The notes: generated from the letters alone by a model not told the origin. DNA of 64,000 bases from Ceriagrion tenellum (GCA_963169105.1 OY720638.1:6682749-6746748), one strand, 5' to 3'; positions 11,267 to 22,137 are shown, counted from the first letter of the stretch. Program-made: numbers and translations.

Positions 11267-12692
11267 ATGTCTAATGCGAAGAGGAGGAGAAAAGGGGAGA
11301 AGCTGAGAATCCGTGAAAGAGAGCTGGTAGTCAACGTCTTCTCATACTTCAACAAATCCCTCAGTATCACTGAAGCCTGCCGTGAAACTTCGAAGGCAAC
11401 TGGCTGCTCACAGTCCACTATTTACAGTGTGAGAAAGGAAGCGTCCCACGGTATATTGGTGACACCTTCAAAGACTAAATTAAAAAGTTAGACAGCCTTA
11501 CAAGAACTCGAGAGCGTTGATTTACGACGATTTTGTGAGATCGGGAGTTCGAAGGAATGTACATGAATTTTTCATGAAAAATATTCCTCCGACTTTAAAA
11601 TCTGTTTTAAGCTCAGTCAACATGGACAAAGATCTTCCAAATTTCAAGAGGACTACATTATATCGCCTTCTTGTAGACATAGGTTTCGTGTACGAACGCA
11701 GGGGAAAAAGAAGCATTTTAATTGAAAGGGATTATATTATTCGTTGGCGACATAATTATTTAAGGCAGCTAAAACAATATCGTCGTGAACGAAGGGTCAT
11801 TGTTTTCACAGACGAAACTTGGATCAATGTCAAACAAACATTGAACATGATTTGGTGCGTCAAAAATATAGATACTCCTCGTCAGGCTTTCCTTTCTGGA
11901 CTTACAACCGGGCTGAAGGCCCCCACCTCCCGAGGAGGACGCTTTGCAATTATACATGCAGAGACGGAGAAAGGGTTCATACAGGGAGCAGCACGTGTTT
12001 TTTTATGCAAGAAAAACACCATGGATGAGCATGACGAAGTTGATGGCGCGTGTAATGAGAGCTGGTTTAAGCACTCACTTCTCTCAAACGTACCCGAAGG
12101 CACAATTGTAGTTGTAGATAACGCATCATACCATTCGAGGAAGTTGGAATCCTTACCTACCACAAGCTGGAGGAAAAATTCCATTAAAGAGTGGTTGGTT
12201 AGCAAAGGAATTAGCTTTGATGAGGACAGCTTGAAAAGAGATCTTTTATTTGTGGGGAATCAAGTACGGGAGAAGTATGAAAATTTTAAGATAGATGAAC
12301 TAGCGAAGAGTTATGGCTGTAGAGTGCTAAGACTACCACCATATCATTGCGAATTGAATCCAATTGAAATGGTTTGGGCTCAAGTAAAACATTACGTTGG
12401 GATGAAGAACACCACTTTTAAGAAGAAAGAAGTAGAAAAACTTATCGCAGAATGCTTTGAAGCCATCACTTCCGAAAATTGGAAAAACTATGTCGAGCAC
12501 GTGAAGAAAGTGGAAGAAGACATGTGGCGTGCAGACAATTTGCAAGATGACATCGAAGAGTTAATTATTCGCCCTCAACGGAGGATGAGCCAGAGCCACA
12601 GCCGAGCACATCGCGCTACACGGAGGGAGTGGAATATATGTCGGACTCATGAACAGGAAGGTATGGAGGCATTTTGTTTTGATAATAGTTAA
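11267..12692 (+). pseudogene. Tc1/mariner-group transposase, DD82E type, one frameshift
   Basis: The first part (11267-11491, start MSNAKRRRKG) is a basic helix-turn-helix region of about 75 residues with a SITEACRETS...CSQSTIYSVR core. The second part (11517-12692, different frame, about 390 residues) is the DDE catalytic domain. It shows VIVFTDETWINV (first Asp), VVVDNASYH (second Asp) and LPPYHCELNPIEMVWAQVK (Glu). Exactly 82 residues separate the second Asp and the Glu, unlike the 34-41 usual in Tc1/mariner. I recall DD82E elements being described as 'Sailor'. The frames join if one extra base is removed from the A-run near 11483-11486. All three catalytic residues are intact, so decay looks recent. 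Terminal repeats were not found. Confidence 0.85.
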
Positions 12693-12732
12693 TCTTTTTA
12701 TGTTTCGGCTGATTAAAGTGCTACGAAGTATA

Positions 12733-13689
12733 TCCAGAAAGTAAGTGTACTAGGGTTTTTACGGGAAAGAGTTTTTAGAGGAAATTTGTTTTTGCTATGT
12801 TGGTCACACTGCCGTGTAGGTTAGCTCCTCCCGTTTCCAACAAAACCACGCGGGTGTCAGTACGTTCAGAACTGTCGACGTGACATCATCTTGCGTAAAC
12901 AATATCATTGCTTCCTTCCGCCAGGTGCGAAACTCGAAGCGTCATCCTTTGTCTCGTTGTGAAGGTAAAATCGCCGTCCGAAGTTTTTCATGAGATTATA
13001 ACGGTTTATGGTGAAGGAGTTATGAATCGTAAGAGTGTGTTTAAATGGTGTCGTGAATTTAAAAACAGCCCTACTGACGTCCAGCACCTCATCACCCTCA
13101 GCGAAAACATTCAAAACCACAATTTCAGCCAAAAAATCATGGTATCCGTGTTTTGGGACCACAAAGGCATCATTTTGATCGATGTTTTACCTCAGGGTGA
13201 AAACATAAATGCTGCACGGTATTGTGAGACCGTAAAAATATTGCAGATAGCGATTCAAAGCAAAAGGAGGGGAATGCTGCAGAAGGGAGTTTGCTACTGA
13301 ACGGCAACGCCCGGCCCCACACGGCCAACGTCACGAAGGAACTTCTCAACTCGTTTGGATGGGATGTTTTGAACCAAACCCCGCATTTACCCGACCTGGC
13401 GCCGTAATATATCATCTCTTTACCTCCCTGAAGATGCACATGGGTGGAAAAAGATTTACAACCGACCAGGAAGTAAAAGAGGAGGTGAAGAAGTGGATGA
13501 AAGAGGTGGCGGGAGAGTTCTATGACCTAGGCATCAAAAAATTGATCTCTCGTCACACTACGTGCATCGAGAGGGATGGTGACTAGGTAGAAAAATAGTT
13601 GACTTATATAGTGATGTAATTATGTAAAAAATTTGTTAAATAATTGTTTTGTAGCCTACAAAAAAAATGTAGTACACTAACTTTCTGGA
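12733..13689 (+). mobile_element. Internally deleted mariner element
   Basis: The terminal inverted repeats start TCCAGAAAGTAAGTGTAC at 12733 and end with the complement of TCCAGAAAGTTAGTGTAC at 13689. TA lies on both sides (12731-12732, 13690-13691). At 957 bp it is shorter than the usual 1.3 kb. It lies only about 40 bp past the DD82E stop codon. Confidence 0.9.
12950..13584 (+). pseudogene. Mariner transposase remnant
   Basis: The N-terminal helix-turn-helix part (VYGEGVMNRKSVFKWCREF) runs directly into the later catalytic part (MVSVFWDHKGIILIDVLPQG at about 13141), so the middle with the first catalytic Asp is deleted. The second catalytic position reads NGNARPHTANVT where the family has an Asp before NARPH; here it is Gly. 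The end (GGKRFTTDQEVKEEVKKW to IERDGD) is in another frame after a stop at 13412. It cannot be active. Confidence 0.85.
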
Positions 13690-13691
13690 TA

Positions 13692-14832
13692 TGTCTCGTA
13701 TTATACAATCTGCTTCAGACAAGAATTATTTATGGAGACTTGAAAGCGTTGTGTTTATCATCATTACTGTATATGCGACATATAAGTTCATTGAAAAAGT
13801 CAAACTCATGAAGAGGACCGCTCTAAAAAAAACTCGAGTATAATTCCTAGCGCATGCGTGTATTGGCATTGCGTCAAATTACTTTCCTTAAACTTTGCCA
13901 GAAAGGTTCTCAACCTGATCGGTCTCAGAACTTTAAATCTAAAAGATAGAAGTAAATCTAGATACCTTAGCTTGCTTAAAACAAGGGGAAAATAATTCTT
14001 CGGCGGTAGTGGATCATTTTGCTAACATTTTTACGTATACTTACACTATTATTTAGTTGTAGGCGATGTTTTTCATCTCTTAGCATAAGTTGAAAGTATT
14101 TTGGTAAAATATAAAAAAAGCAAATTTCGAACAGATAATTGAGGAAATACGATACATTTTCAGGCAGGACGTTGTTGTTCCAATATTTATCGTTGGAATA
14201 CCGGAGAAGGGCAGTAGGAAGCAGCGGCAATTAATTGTTCTTTCAAGGATTTCACATGGCGTCTTCCCTTCCATGGGCTGCATTGAATGCTTGGGAGCTG
14301 GATAGGGTTTCGACAAAAGGGATAGCTTCCGTGTCAAGTCATCCGCGGTGTCCTTCCCTTTGGTTTCCGCCTGTGGGGCCCTATGGGCTCCATTGTGCGA
14401 GGAGTGGGAGGGACCAGCCCAAAGAAAAATGAATGTATATACAAACGAATCTGGACGTCTGACCTCAGGCCTGGGTACTCTAGGGACAACTTGCATGCAG
14501 GAATGGGCTGGGGGCTTAAGATGGGTACGACGCAAGTAGAAGGGAATCCGGTAGACTCGCGAAACCTCGAAAGGAGGAAAATACGGCAACCAGATTGGAA
14601 ATGGATGGATGGAATTGGGGATGGTTCGTTTGTTACGACTGTGGTAAGGTAAGGGGAAATGAGGTTTTAGGAACGTTGTGTATTATCTGCTTATTGTCTC
14701 AATGGAAAATAGAAATTGCTCCACAGAATATGGTAAAAAATGAGTGTTCTTTTTTATTTTAGCGGCTTCAAGGCTCAAAAGGCGCCAACCTGGGGCAAAC
14801 TGCCCCTCTTGCCCGACCTCTGGGCGGCCCTG
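13692..14832. other. No gene recognised
   Basis: Several overlapping short frames at 14080-14650 have no recognisable domains. A G+C-richer patch lies near 14340-14560. The 3' end of the DD82E element may lie in this stretch, displaced by the mariner insertion, but no matching terminal repeat was found. Confidence 0.4.
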
Positions 14833-15065
14833 CGTATGCGAATGCAGAGGGAAACGAATCATTCTTATTAAAAGGGATTATTTTATACAATTGCGATACA
14901 ATTAATGTAGAGAGCTAAAAAATTCCGTGAAAAACGTTTTTGCGATCACAGACGAGATATGGATCAATGTTAGGCTAATGTAGATATGACTTGGAGTAAG
15001 AAAGAAATGAGAAACGCTCCTCAGTCTTCGTCAGCGCGTCAAGGAAGTAGAAATAGCCGTTGCAT
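14833..15065 (+). pseudogene. Relic of a second DD82E-like transposase
   Basis: The nucleotides closely follow 11690-11890 of the DD82E gene. The stretch CGAATGCAGAGGGAAACGAA matches the region before the first catalytic Asp. The later ATCACAGACGAGATATGGAT corresponds to the TDETW motif (TDEIW here). Several indels and stops break it, and the match fades after about 15065. It is much older than the copy at 11267-12692. Confidence 0.7.
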
Positions 15066-15880
15066 GTAGAAAATTTGCAGTATAATTAACTTCATTGAGG
15101 AGAATGATTGCCTCGATTGATGCTAGAAAATAGTCCACAAAATATTGTAAACAACGACTGTCACAATTTTTTAATATTCGTTACTCGAGGGCCCAAAGAC
15201 ACTACCCCATGAAGTGTTCCGTTCAACAATTACAAAGAATCGGTAAGTTTAGGCCCTACTTTTCACCTTTGGGTTAGTTGTTTCTCATGAACAATTCCCT
15301 TGATTTTAACTAATTGAATTTTCCCCAAATTCCTGGGGCATTCTCCGAATAAAAACTTCCATCAATAAAAATTTCCATTAAAACTAATAAAATTTTCCAT
15401 TCATAATCTAATAAATAGTATGTATTTCTCTTCATAATTCGATTTTCATCAATCTTATTTCGTACCCGATTCCCGAGTCGGAGATCTGTGCTGACGATGT
15501 GCGACGAAAATCCAATGGACGTAAAAAAGAACATGATATTCATGGCCACTTAAATTCAATTATTTACCAATGGTTGATTCCTACGATCATTTTTACTCCT
15601 TTACTCAGAAAAAATATATTTAAATGGTCTTTTATGATGGGATTAATGCATTTTTAAACTATAAACATATAAAAATAATGATTGCGCGCTGCGGTATTGA
15701 ATTTTCGAGTTTAAAAATCGCCATTTACGACGCGTAACATAGAATATCGGAACGACGTGAATCGAGGGCCTCCATTATTTCTTTTAAAATTTGACATTTT
15801 GGCGCGGTTTGATGAGTGGCGGCCTACATCATCCGGATGCCGGAGCATAGGTTTGGCAACACTGTTCACCATAAGGCCTG
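15066..15880. other. No gene recognised
   Basis: AT-rich sequence leading into the second copy of the MITE-like family. Nothing recognisable. Confidence 0.4.
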
Positions 15881-16910
15881 TACTCTCAACTAAATGCGGA
15901 ACACATTATAGATACCTAGTTAAGATAATGAAAAAGCAGACTTGTTATGCTTGCTAGGTTTTAAGTTAGAACTCGAGGTGTGATAATATGGGCTTGTATG
16001 GAAAATAGAAGTGAAGAAACTTTCAAATGGATACTGTTTTATCATTACTACTTATATTTGTGTAATATTTATTAATTTTTGTGGAAAAATCGATGAATTT
16101 GCTATATTTAAAGGCTTTTCAAATGTGAATATACTGATAAAAGATTTGGTACCAAATAGTTGCGTGAATAATTTCCATACGCTGTAGATGTTCCGTCCAT
16201 GTTTACTTTATTGCTGCTATCTTCCTTGCTCCGGAAGGAAAAAAATGATCTCGTTGAAAGAATTATGGTCCGATGGAAAGTACTCTCGGGTAGCCATAAT
16301 TTCATTGGCAGCATCATTTTTAGCTACCGAACATCATAATTGTTTATAACGTTAAGCATTGGTGAGGTTTTCGCTGCATTCATCAAATAAGGGGGACAAT
16401 AAACCATGAGTAAATGTAATTTGTTTTCAACTCAATTACCTATGTTAGTCACAACGCACGTGTTTATCAGTAATCAGTCGAAGATCATAGATAGTTTCTT
16501 CGAAGTGTAATATATTAATATATATTTACTTGTTTTTTCATATAGGCATAAAATATTATAATGCCTTTTTGTGCATAAAGATGTTGACTGTGGTGAAATA
16601 CAGTGAGCGATATGTCGTCCACTTTAGCAGCCCATAGAAATCGAAGCATAAAAGTGATTCACCATATTATGGTATATGAGAATTATTTTATTCATAAGCA
16701 ATAAGATTTTAAAAATCATATTCCCTTTTAATTTGTTGCATACGGATGGGAAGCATTTAAGAGAAGTAATCGACTTCAATCACCCACAAAAATTATGGAC
16801 TCGGATGGCGGTTTTCTTATGTTTTACGAGATGAGGTCCGCATGATGTCTCTTACATCGTAAAAGGGCTACGAAAGTGTCAGTAGATATGATCTGTGTGT
16901 TCTGGCGCAA
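15881..16910 (-). repeat. Second copy of the MITE-like family (more contiguous)
   Basis: About 1 kb that matches, in inverted orientation, two separated blocks of the 3730-5020 copy: 15930-16410 with 4240-3730 and 16436-16890 with 5020-4601. It contains no coding capacity. Because the blocks adjoin here, this copy is closer to the ancestral arrangement. Confidence 0.7.
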
Positions 16911-17261
16911 AACTTGGCAATCGTCCAAGACACAACCCCACCCCACTAGACTACGGAGAACCCTACCCCCACTCTCCGTGAAAGCAAGAACCCAACCCCC
17001 ACTCACCGTCAATGCGGAAATTGAACCCCACTCACCCATCAAGACTATTATGCATTCATCGTTGTATTTAAGTAACTGCTATCACAAAAAACAATTATTT
17101 ATCTCGTTAAATAATAAGCTATTTGATAAACAGATGATTTCAGTTGAAATAAAAAGTAAAATTAAAAGATAAATGTCTTTTACACCTTTTTGATATGACC
17201 CATAGCAACTGAGATATTAAAGTTCACGGATAAAGGAGTTGGAGTTCCATCTCTCTCTCTC
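16911..17261. other. No gene; C-rich degenerate repeat
   Basis: 16930-17040 contains repeated ACCCCACTC / AACCCCCACTC motifs on the plus strand. The rest is plain AT-rich DNA. A short (CT)n run lies at 17248-17261, next to the Harbinger element. Confidence 0.5.
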
Positions 17262-17793
17262 TAAGGCCGGTATTCAGTCCTCAATAATTACAGATTCGTT
17301 TCAATCTATGATTATATCTATAATTAATTACTGTTACTTATTCTTAGGCCGGTATTCATAGTCCTCAATACTTTCAGATTCGTTTCAATCTATGATTATA
17401 TCTCTAATTAATTACTGTTTCTTATTTATAGTCGTCAAAGAATCAGTGATTCGTCAATCGATGATTCTTGAATCAGAGATTCATCAATCTCTGATTAATA
17501 TGTATTCATAGTCGTCAAATAATCATTGTTTAGAGTTCCAGTATTCATAGTCAAGCAAACTGTAATTATTTGGCCAAATAATCATTGATTCGTGAATTAA
17601 GCTCTCGACCGTAATTAATTAGAGTTTTTCTTTGTTGGACGTCGGTAGTTCTGAGATTGTTTACGACGTATTCGTGTCTTTACGTTCCAACTGTACAATT
17701 TTATACGGTGCTAAAGGCATAGAATACTCTATATGTACGTTTTGAATTGTTTAGGATTATTGATTACCTTGAATTGATTAGGATTTCTGTGCA

Positions 17794-17940
17794 ATGGAAA
17801 TTCGTTCGGATATATTGGCGTATGTGATTGACGATGACGATGTACCAGCGTATCACTAAAGGCTGCGAAAAACACACATTAAGGATCCAACAAATCCAAA
17901 TTAATCACATGGGGAGACTACGTACCCTGACTCGCCGATT
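17794..17940 (+). pseudogene. N-terminal remnant, probably Harbinger transposase
   Basis: An ATG at 17794 opens MEIRSDILAYVIDDDD, followed by a stop at 17857. It then continues in frame as RLRKTHIKDPTNPN. Insect HARBI1-like transposases often have an acidic start followed by R-x-IRDR-xNP, so this is probably the same region with nonsense mutations. The similarity is short, so this is an inference. Confidence 0.4.
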
Positions 17941-18140
17941 TGAATGCCGTATTTACTATGTCAAGGACGAGGTCAAAGGCTAGTTCGCCTTGGACTTCGT
18001 CAAATGTATCCTAGTTGTATTGTAATTAATCAGTTTATAATTAGAAATATCCGCCCTTAGCATAAAAAAGCTGGGAAACTACTCTCGCTAGGTTGTTCCG
18101 GAGCCTCACATCACCCGTCTCAATCACCCTCAAAGCGACT

Positions 18141-18326
18141 TTAGCTATAGCTATTATTATCACCCTCTGAGATGGCATGATCGTTTGGTATAGGGGATAG
18201 CGCTGCGGATTCGTACGTGAAGGTCAGGCGGTTCGAGGCATCCGGGGGCCGTTTTTTTCCATCTTTATACTCACGACCAATGAGACGTTTCTCCTCCGAG
18301 TTACATGTCATATCATAGGACTTCAC
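18141..18326 (-). pseudogene. Possible remnant of the second Harbinger ORF
   Basis: An open frame of about 60 codons on the minus strand inside the Harbinger element (starts MKSYDMTCNSEEKRLIG). Harbinger elements normally carry a second, Myb/SANT-like gene. The location fits, but no Trp-rich Myb motif is visible, so identity is not established. Confidence 0.25.
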
Positions 18327-18897
18327 CTCGCCTTTTTCCTCGTAATACTTTCCACAAAATTCGTACTCCAGTGTGAATCTTTAATGTCAATGGCCTCACT
18401 GGGGTCTGGTGATGGACCGCTTATGATATACGTCAATCTCTGTTTAAAATCCGTAATCTAACTTGCTGTAACAATTGACATGAGTGTTGACAGACGAAGA
18501 CTTTTAACAGAGGATACGATTCTCAAAACCCGTAGTGATCGAGTATATTCTTCTTAGAACTAATGTTCATATATCGACACTTTCCACGAGGACTGACAGT
18601 TCCTTTTGTGCTACTGTGGCTCATTGCTTTGAGATTTTACGCTTAGGCATCAATATTGAATTGTTGATATCATATTACAAATTTAAAAAAATATATCACA
18701 GCGGTTTTTAATCACGCAGTATTTAAAAAAATCTTCATGCTGAATTTAACATCGGCCGAAATTGCCATGAATGTTTTACTCGTAACCTATCATCAATTGC
18801 TACTAATTACATATTTCAAATTTTCTTTATCGGCAATGATCAGTTATAAATACTGCTACTGCTACTCTTCGTCTTCTTTGGTGTTTTACGTACATAT

Positions 18898-19158
18898 GTA
18901 GGGATTGCTGGTTCTGTTTCGCAGCCAACGGTGTCCAGAACTGTGAAACATATAAATAACCTTTTGGCCGTGGAAATAGTTGACACCATCAGACTGCCTG
19001 TTTCTTATGATGTTCAGGTGACGAATAGGTGTCTCGGGTGTCTCTTTGTGAGAATAGAAAAAAGAGGAGACCACACTTATGGTCGGACAATTCCTGACGT
19101 TAAACAGCACACGCTACTTCATCAACACTTGCCGGAATACGAGATTACTGTTCGTTAA
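18898..19158 (+). pseudogene. HARBI1-like transposase helix-turn-helix remnant
   Basis: The frame from about 18901 reads GIAGSVSQPTVSRTVKHINN, the conserved 'xSQPTVSR' helix-turn-helix of HARBI1-type transposases. It then runs to a stop at 19158 without the DDE motifs. The catalytic core is missing or unrecognisable, which supports a deletion derivative. Confidence 0.65.
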
Positions 19159-19566
19159 TGTTCCCTAGCAACGCCTTCATTAACGTTGAATAACCATAAG
19201 AATTAAGTCTAATGTAGGCATGGCTAATTGATTTTTATCCAAAAAGCATTGCCAATCCATTTTTTATTTTCTTTTTCAGTATGCAATTAATAAAAATATA
19301 TACTCAACTTGAATAAAAATTTAACGATACCCACAAAATTTTTTGCCTCTTCAATTTCTCATAACACTCAAAAATAAACATACATCCAATCTGTAATTCA
19401 CCAATTACTGATTATCCCAAATAATTAGAGATTCATGAATCACTGATTCATGAATTGGAGATTGTTTTCTGTCTATGAATACATAAATCAAATAATCAAT
19501 GATTGACGAATAATCGTTGATTCAGCAATCATTCATTATTTATCCCGTCTATGAATACCGGCCTAA

Positions 19567-20340
19567 GAATAGGAAATAGCATACAATGGATCATACTCTA
19601 TTCCTTGCACATTATTTCGCTACCTTTTATCTCTCATTCGGAAAATGACATTTGAAGAGTGATTTAGAGGTAGGAAGATGATATTTAAAGCAGAGACCGG
19701 TAAAAGGTAGGTGTTTGCCTTGCCATCCCCACCTAGACTACCAGGAGACGGGGTAGGATAGGTCCTGAGCGGTATATAAACCGCGACTGAACTCGAGTCA
19801 ATTGTCAGCTGTCTGGGAACTAGTCCTAGACCATCGACCCAACTGAATCACCGTGTAGGCTTGTCACAACTGACCTCTGGAGGATTTCTTGGATGCTGGG
19901 ACACCAGAGGAATCTTCGGGGGAATCCTCGGAGACTTTTCGACAACTGAACTGTGGAGGAATCCCCAGAGGCTAGGACACCGGAGGAATCTATGGCAAGA
20001 AGGTAAATATGATCCGTTGGCTCTCAGTCTTTCGGAATTTTTTGTATTTTTTCTAATAGACGTAGAAACCGAAATAATTGATGATTAGGTCATCCGCAGT
20101 ACCCATCATAGAATTCTGTTAAAAAAAACTAGGTACCCTTTTTAGAAGTACCCTGGGGTACTAAGGTTCATGGTGAAGACCACGGTCAGAATACCCCCTT
20201 CGGTCCCCCATGTATCCTTATAAGACCCTAAAATTTTCAGTACGTTGTACTGAAACTTTTTCGCCTATTATTTTTTCCATTGGACAAACCCGTTTTCGCC
20301 CTATGGGCTAAAAACCCAAAATTTTCGGGAATGTTCCTTC
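19567..20340. other. No gene; TATA-like promoter candidate
   Basis: GCGGTATATAAACCGC at about 19769-19785 is a palindromic TATA box, followed about 25-30 bp later by an initiator-like TCAATTG. A short frame follows at 19861-20085, with repeated GAGGAATC motifs. No product is recognised. It may be the left edge of the virus-like island, but the boundary is not defined. Confidence 0.35.
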
Positions 20341-20344
20341 ATAT

Positions 20345-20850
20345 CTATGTTATTTGAAGAGATAAAAATGTGGTTTAAATTTGAAAGTTGATCAGTGAGT
20401 GACTGGTCACCCACTGCGTATAAAATCAATCACCTCACTCTACGAGTGTGATCTCCACACTCTGGGGAGAGACATTGGTAGTTCATCATTTTACGAAGAT
20501 TTTCGAGAATATTTTGGTTCTGGCTCCATTGTTTGAGCAGATAGGAGTATGGTTTAAATTTTAAAGTTGATCAGTGAGTGAATTTAGATCAATTTCGTAT
20601 TTAGTCACCCAGCTAACACATATGGTGTGACCTCCACGCTATGGGGAGAGACATTTGTAGTTAATCATTTTACGAAGATTATTGAGAATATTCGCCTCTG
20701 ACTCCACTGTTTGAGCAGATAGGAGTATGGTTTAAATTTGAATCTTGATTAGTGAGTGTCAAATCAACCACTCCGTATTTGATCACCCAACTAATGCAAA
20801 GGGTGTGAGGTCTATTATCTGAGTGAGAGACGTGAGAATATTTTATATGA
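20345..20850. repeat. Three tandem copies of an about 180-bp repeat
   Basis: Each copy contains GTGGTTTAAATTTGAAAGTT or a close variant (20371, 20550, 20728), then TGAGTG, a CACCCA box, a GTGTGA-CTCC box and GGGGAGAGACATT. It then has ACGAAGATT and GAGAATATT. Copy 3 is truncated. It lies at the left of the dUTPase/PolB island. Confidence 0.8.
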
Positions 20851-21089
20851 AATAGAATATGATACTACCCAAATCATGTGAGAAATACTTTTTAAGAGAA
20901 TCGATTATAAGACACTTATATCATTTGATTTTTAGGAATTTACCAAATCAAGTAGGGTTAAGGTTAAATTTGACTCTAGTTTAAAGAAAAATTAACATGT
21001 GAGTAATTTTACTGTTTCTACAAGAATTTTTGGAGCCCAACTAGGATATGCAAATTGTCGAGGGATGTAGATTAAAACAAACATTTTTT

Positions 21090-21503
21090 TCAAACAATTT
21101 TTATTAGATTATTCTGCTTATGAATGGAAAACTTCTCCTTCCCGTCATTATAACTCATCACCTCCGCTTTTGTCATGTTAAACATTCGGGGGAGGAAAAG
21201 CTTCCTCCCCCTCCCCCGAAAGTTGATGTGGGCCACCGTCCCCTCACCGTAGCCGGTGGATATTTTTTCCACCCGCTCGACTAAATACTTCTCCCTCTCC
21301 ACCAAATCCTCATTTTTGAGGAAGGTCCCTACTCTTGCACCCTGAGTAGCCTCTCCCGGATGCTGGTCTGTTGTTGTAAAGAGAGAGCTATTCAGATATA
21401 AAAATAAATAAAAATATGCGGACACGGTGGCTGCGGCGGAGGTGGATCCCATCCTACCATATAAAAAGGAAAAACGCATTAACTTATATACATCGCGAAG
21501 CAA
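21090..21503 (-). CDS. Unknown 137-codon ORF beside the dUTPase
   Basis: An intact open frame on the same strand as, and 27 bp downstream of, the dUTPase reading frame. The first 50 residues are hydrophobic and aromatic-rich (around VSAYFYLFLYLNSSLF). The rest is charged, with EREKYLVERVEKISTGYGEG and a basic RGRGRK patch. I do not recognise the family. Its placement suggests a gene of the same virus-like element, possibly read together with dUTPase. A chance frame cannot be excluded. Confidence 0.4.
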   Translation of the reverse strand: MLRDVYKLMRFSFLYGRMGSTSAAATVSAYFYLFLYLNSSLFTTTDQHPGEATQGARVGTFLKNEDLVEREKYLVERVEKISTGYGEGTVAHINFRGRGRKLFLPRMFNMTKAEVMSYNDGKEKFSIHKQNNLIKIV

Positions 21504-21529
21504 ATTAAGCTGATTAAGCTACACTTACA

Positions 21530-21985
21530 TCAATCAACAGTAGGAGGATGATTAGAGCTTCCAAAACCACCCTCGCCTAGGCTAGTCTTAGTGACAGCGT
21601 CATCGGTCACTGCAAATATAACATCTGTGGCGATTTTTTCGAGGATGATTTGGCAAATTCAGCCTCCTCGGTTGATCAAAAAAGCCTCATCACTATGATT
21701 ATAGAGGAGAACTTTTATTTCTCCTCTATAATCTGGATCGATCACTCCCGCTCCCACTTCTATCCCATACCTTGCCGATAAACTCGAGCGAGAGGCGAGT
21801 CTCTCGTCAAATCCTTTTGGGATTTCCAGGGAGAATCCGGTTTTTACTAACCCCCGCCCTCGCTTTGGAATTATATCCGACTGAATAGCGCGTATATCGT
21901 ATCCAGCAGGACAAACGTAGCTAGGTTTGGGAACAACTGCGAAAGGGTGTAATTTATTAAAACATTCTATTTTGATAGTTCACAT
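21530..21985 (-). pseudogene. dUTPase (dUTP pyrophosphatase), nonsense-mutated
   Basis: The minus-strand frame of about 148 residues, the normal dUTPase length, shows all five family motifs in order. Motif 1 is CPAGYDIRAIQSD. Motif 2 is ASRSSLSARYG (Ser replaces the usual Pro). Motif 3 is GIEVGAGVIDPDYRGEI. Motif 4 is RGG-stop-ICQIIL, where the usual Asp-Arg reads Gly-stop (TGA at 21661-21659, one transition from CGA). Motif 5 is GEGGFGSSNHPP. An ATG at 21985 is followed at once by TGA, so the start is also damaged or spliced. dUTPase hydrolyses dUTP to dUMP and keeps uracil out of DNA; many DNA viruses carry one. The neighbouring PolB suggests a viral rather than host origin, which is an inference. 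Confidence 0.85.
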
Positions 21986-22137
21986 GAAACGATAAGTCAA
22001 AGTATCTTCTTTAGTTGAATTTAATATCGCATATTAATTAAGTGTAAAAATAGATGCGAAGTATACTCACTTGAAATTCAGCGAGGATGGTGGTAGTTCT
22101 CTGAAGACTTCTCTGTTGTGTAATTGATGAAATTACC

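Larger units (their letters stand above)
17265..19563. mobile_element. Deleted PIF/Harbinger element
   Basis: The element begins GGCCGGTATTCA (17265) and ends with TGAATACCGGCC (19563). It is flanked by TAA on both sides (17262-17264 and 19564-19566), the 3-bp target duplication typical of PIF/Harbinger. The first 82 bp are duplicated in tandem (17265-17346 and 17347-17428). Many GATT-CAATC subterminal motifs occur near both ends. It carries only remnants of coding sequence. Confidence 0.85.

Noticed and set aside
11882..12205. 107-codon minus-strand frame
   Set aside because: Antisense of the DD82E transposase catalytic domain.
14080..14589. 169-codon minus-strand frame with overlapping plus-strand frames
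   Set aside because: Pro/Arg/Ser-rich composition typical of the reverse of G+C-richer DNA; no recognisable motif.
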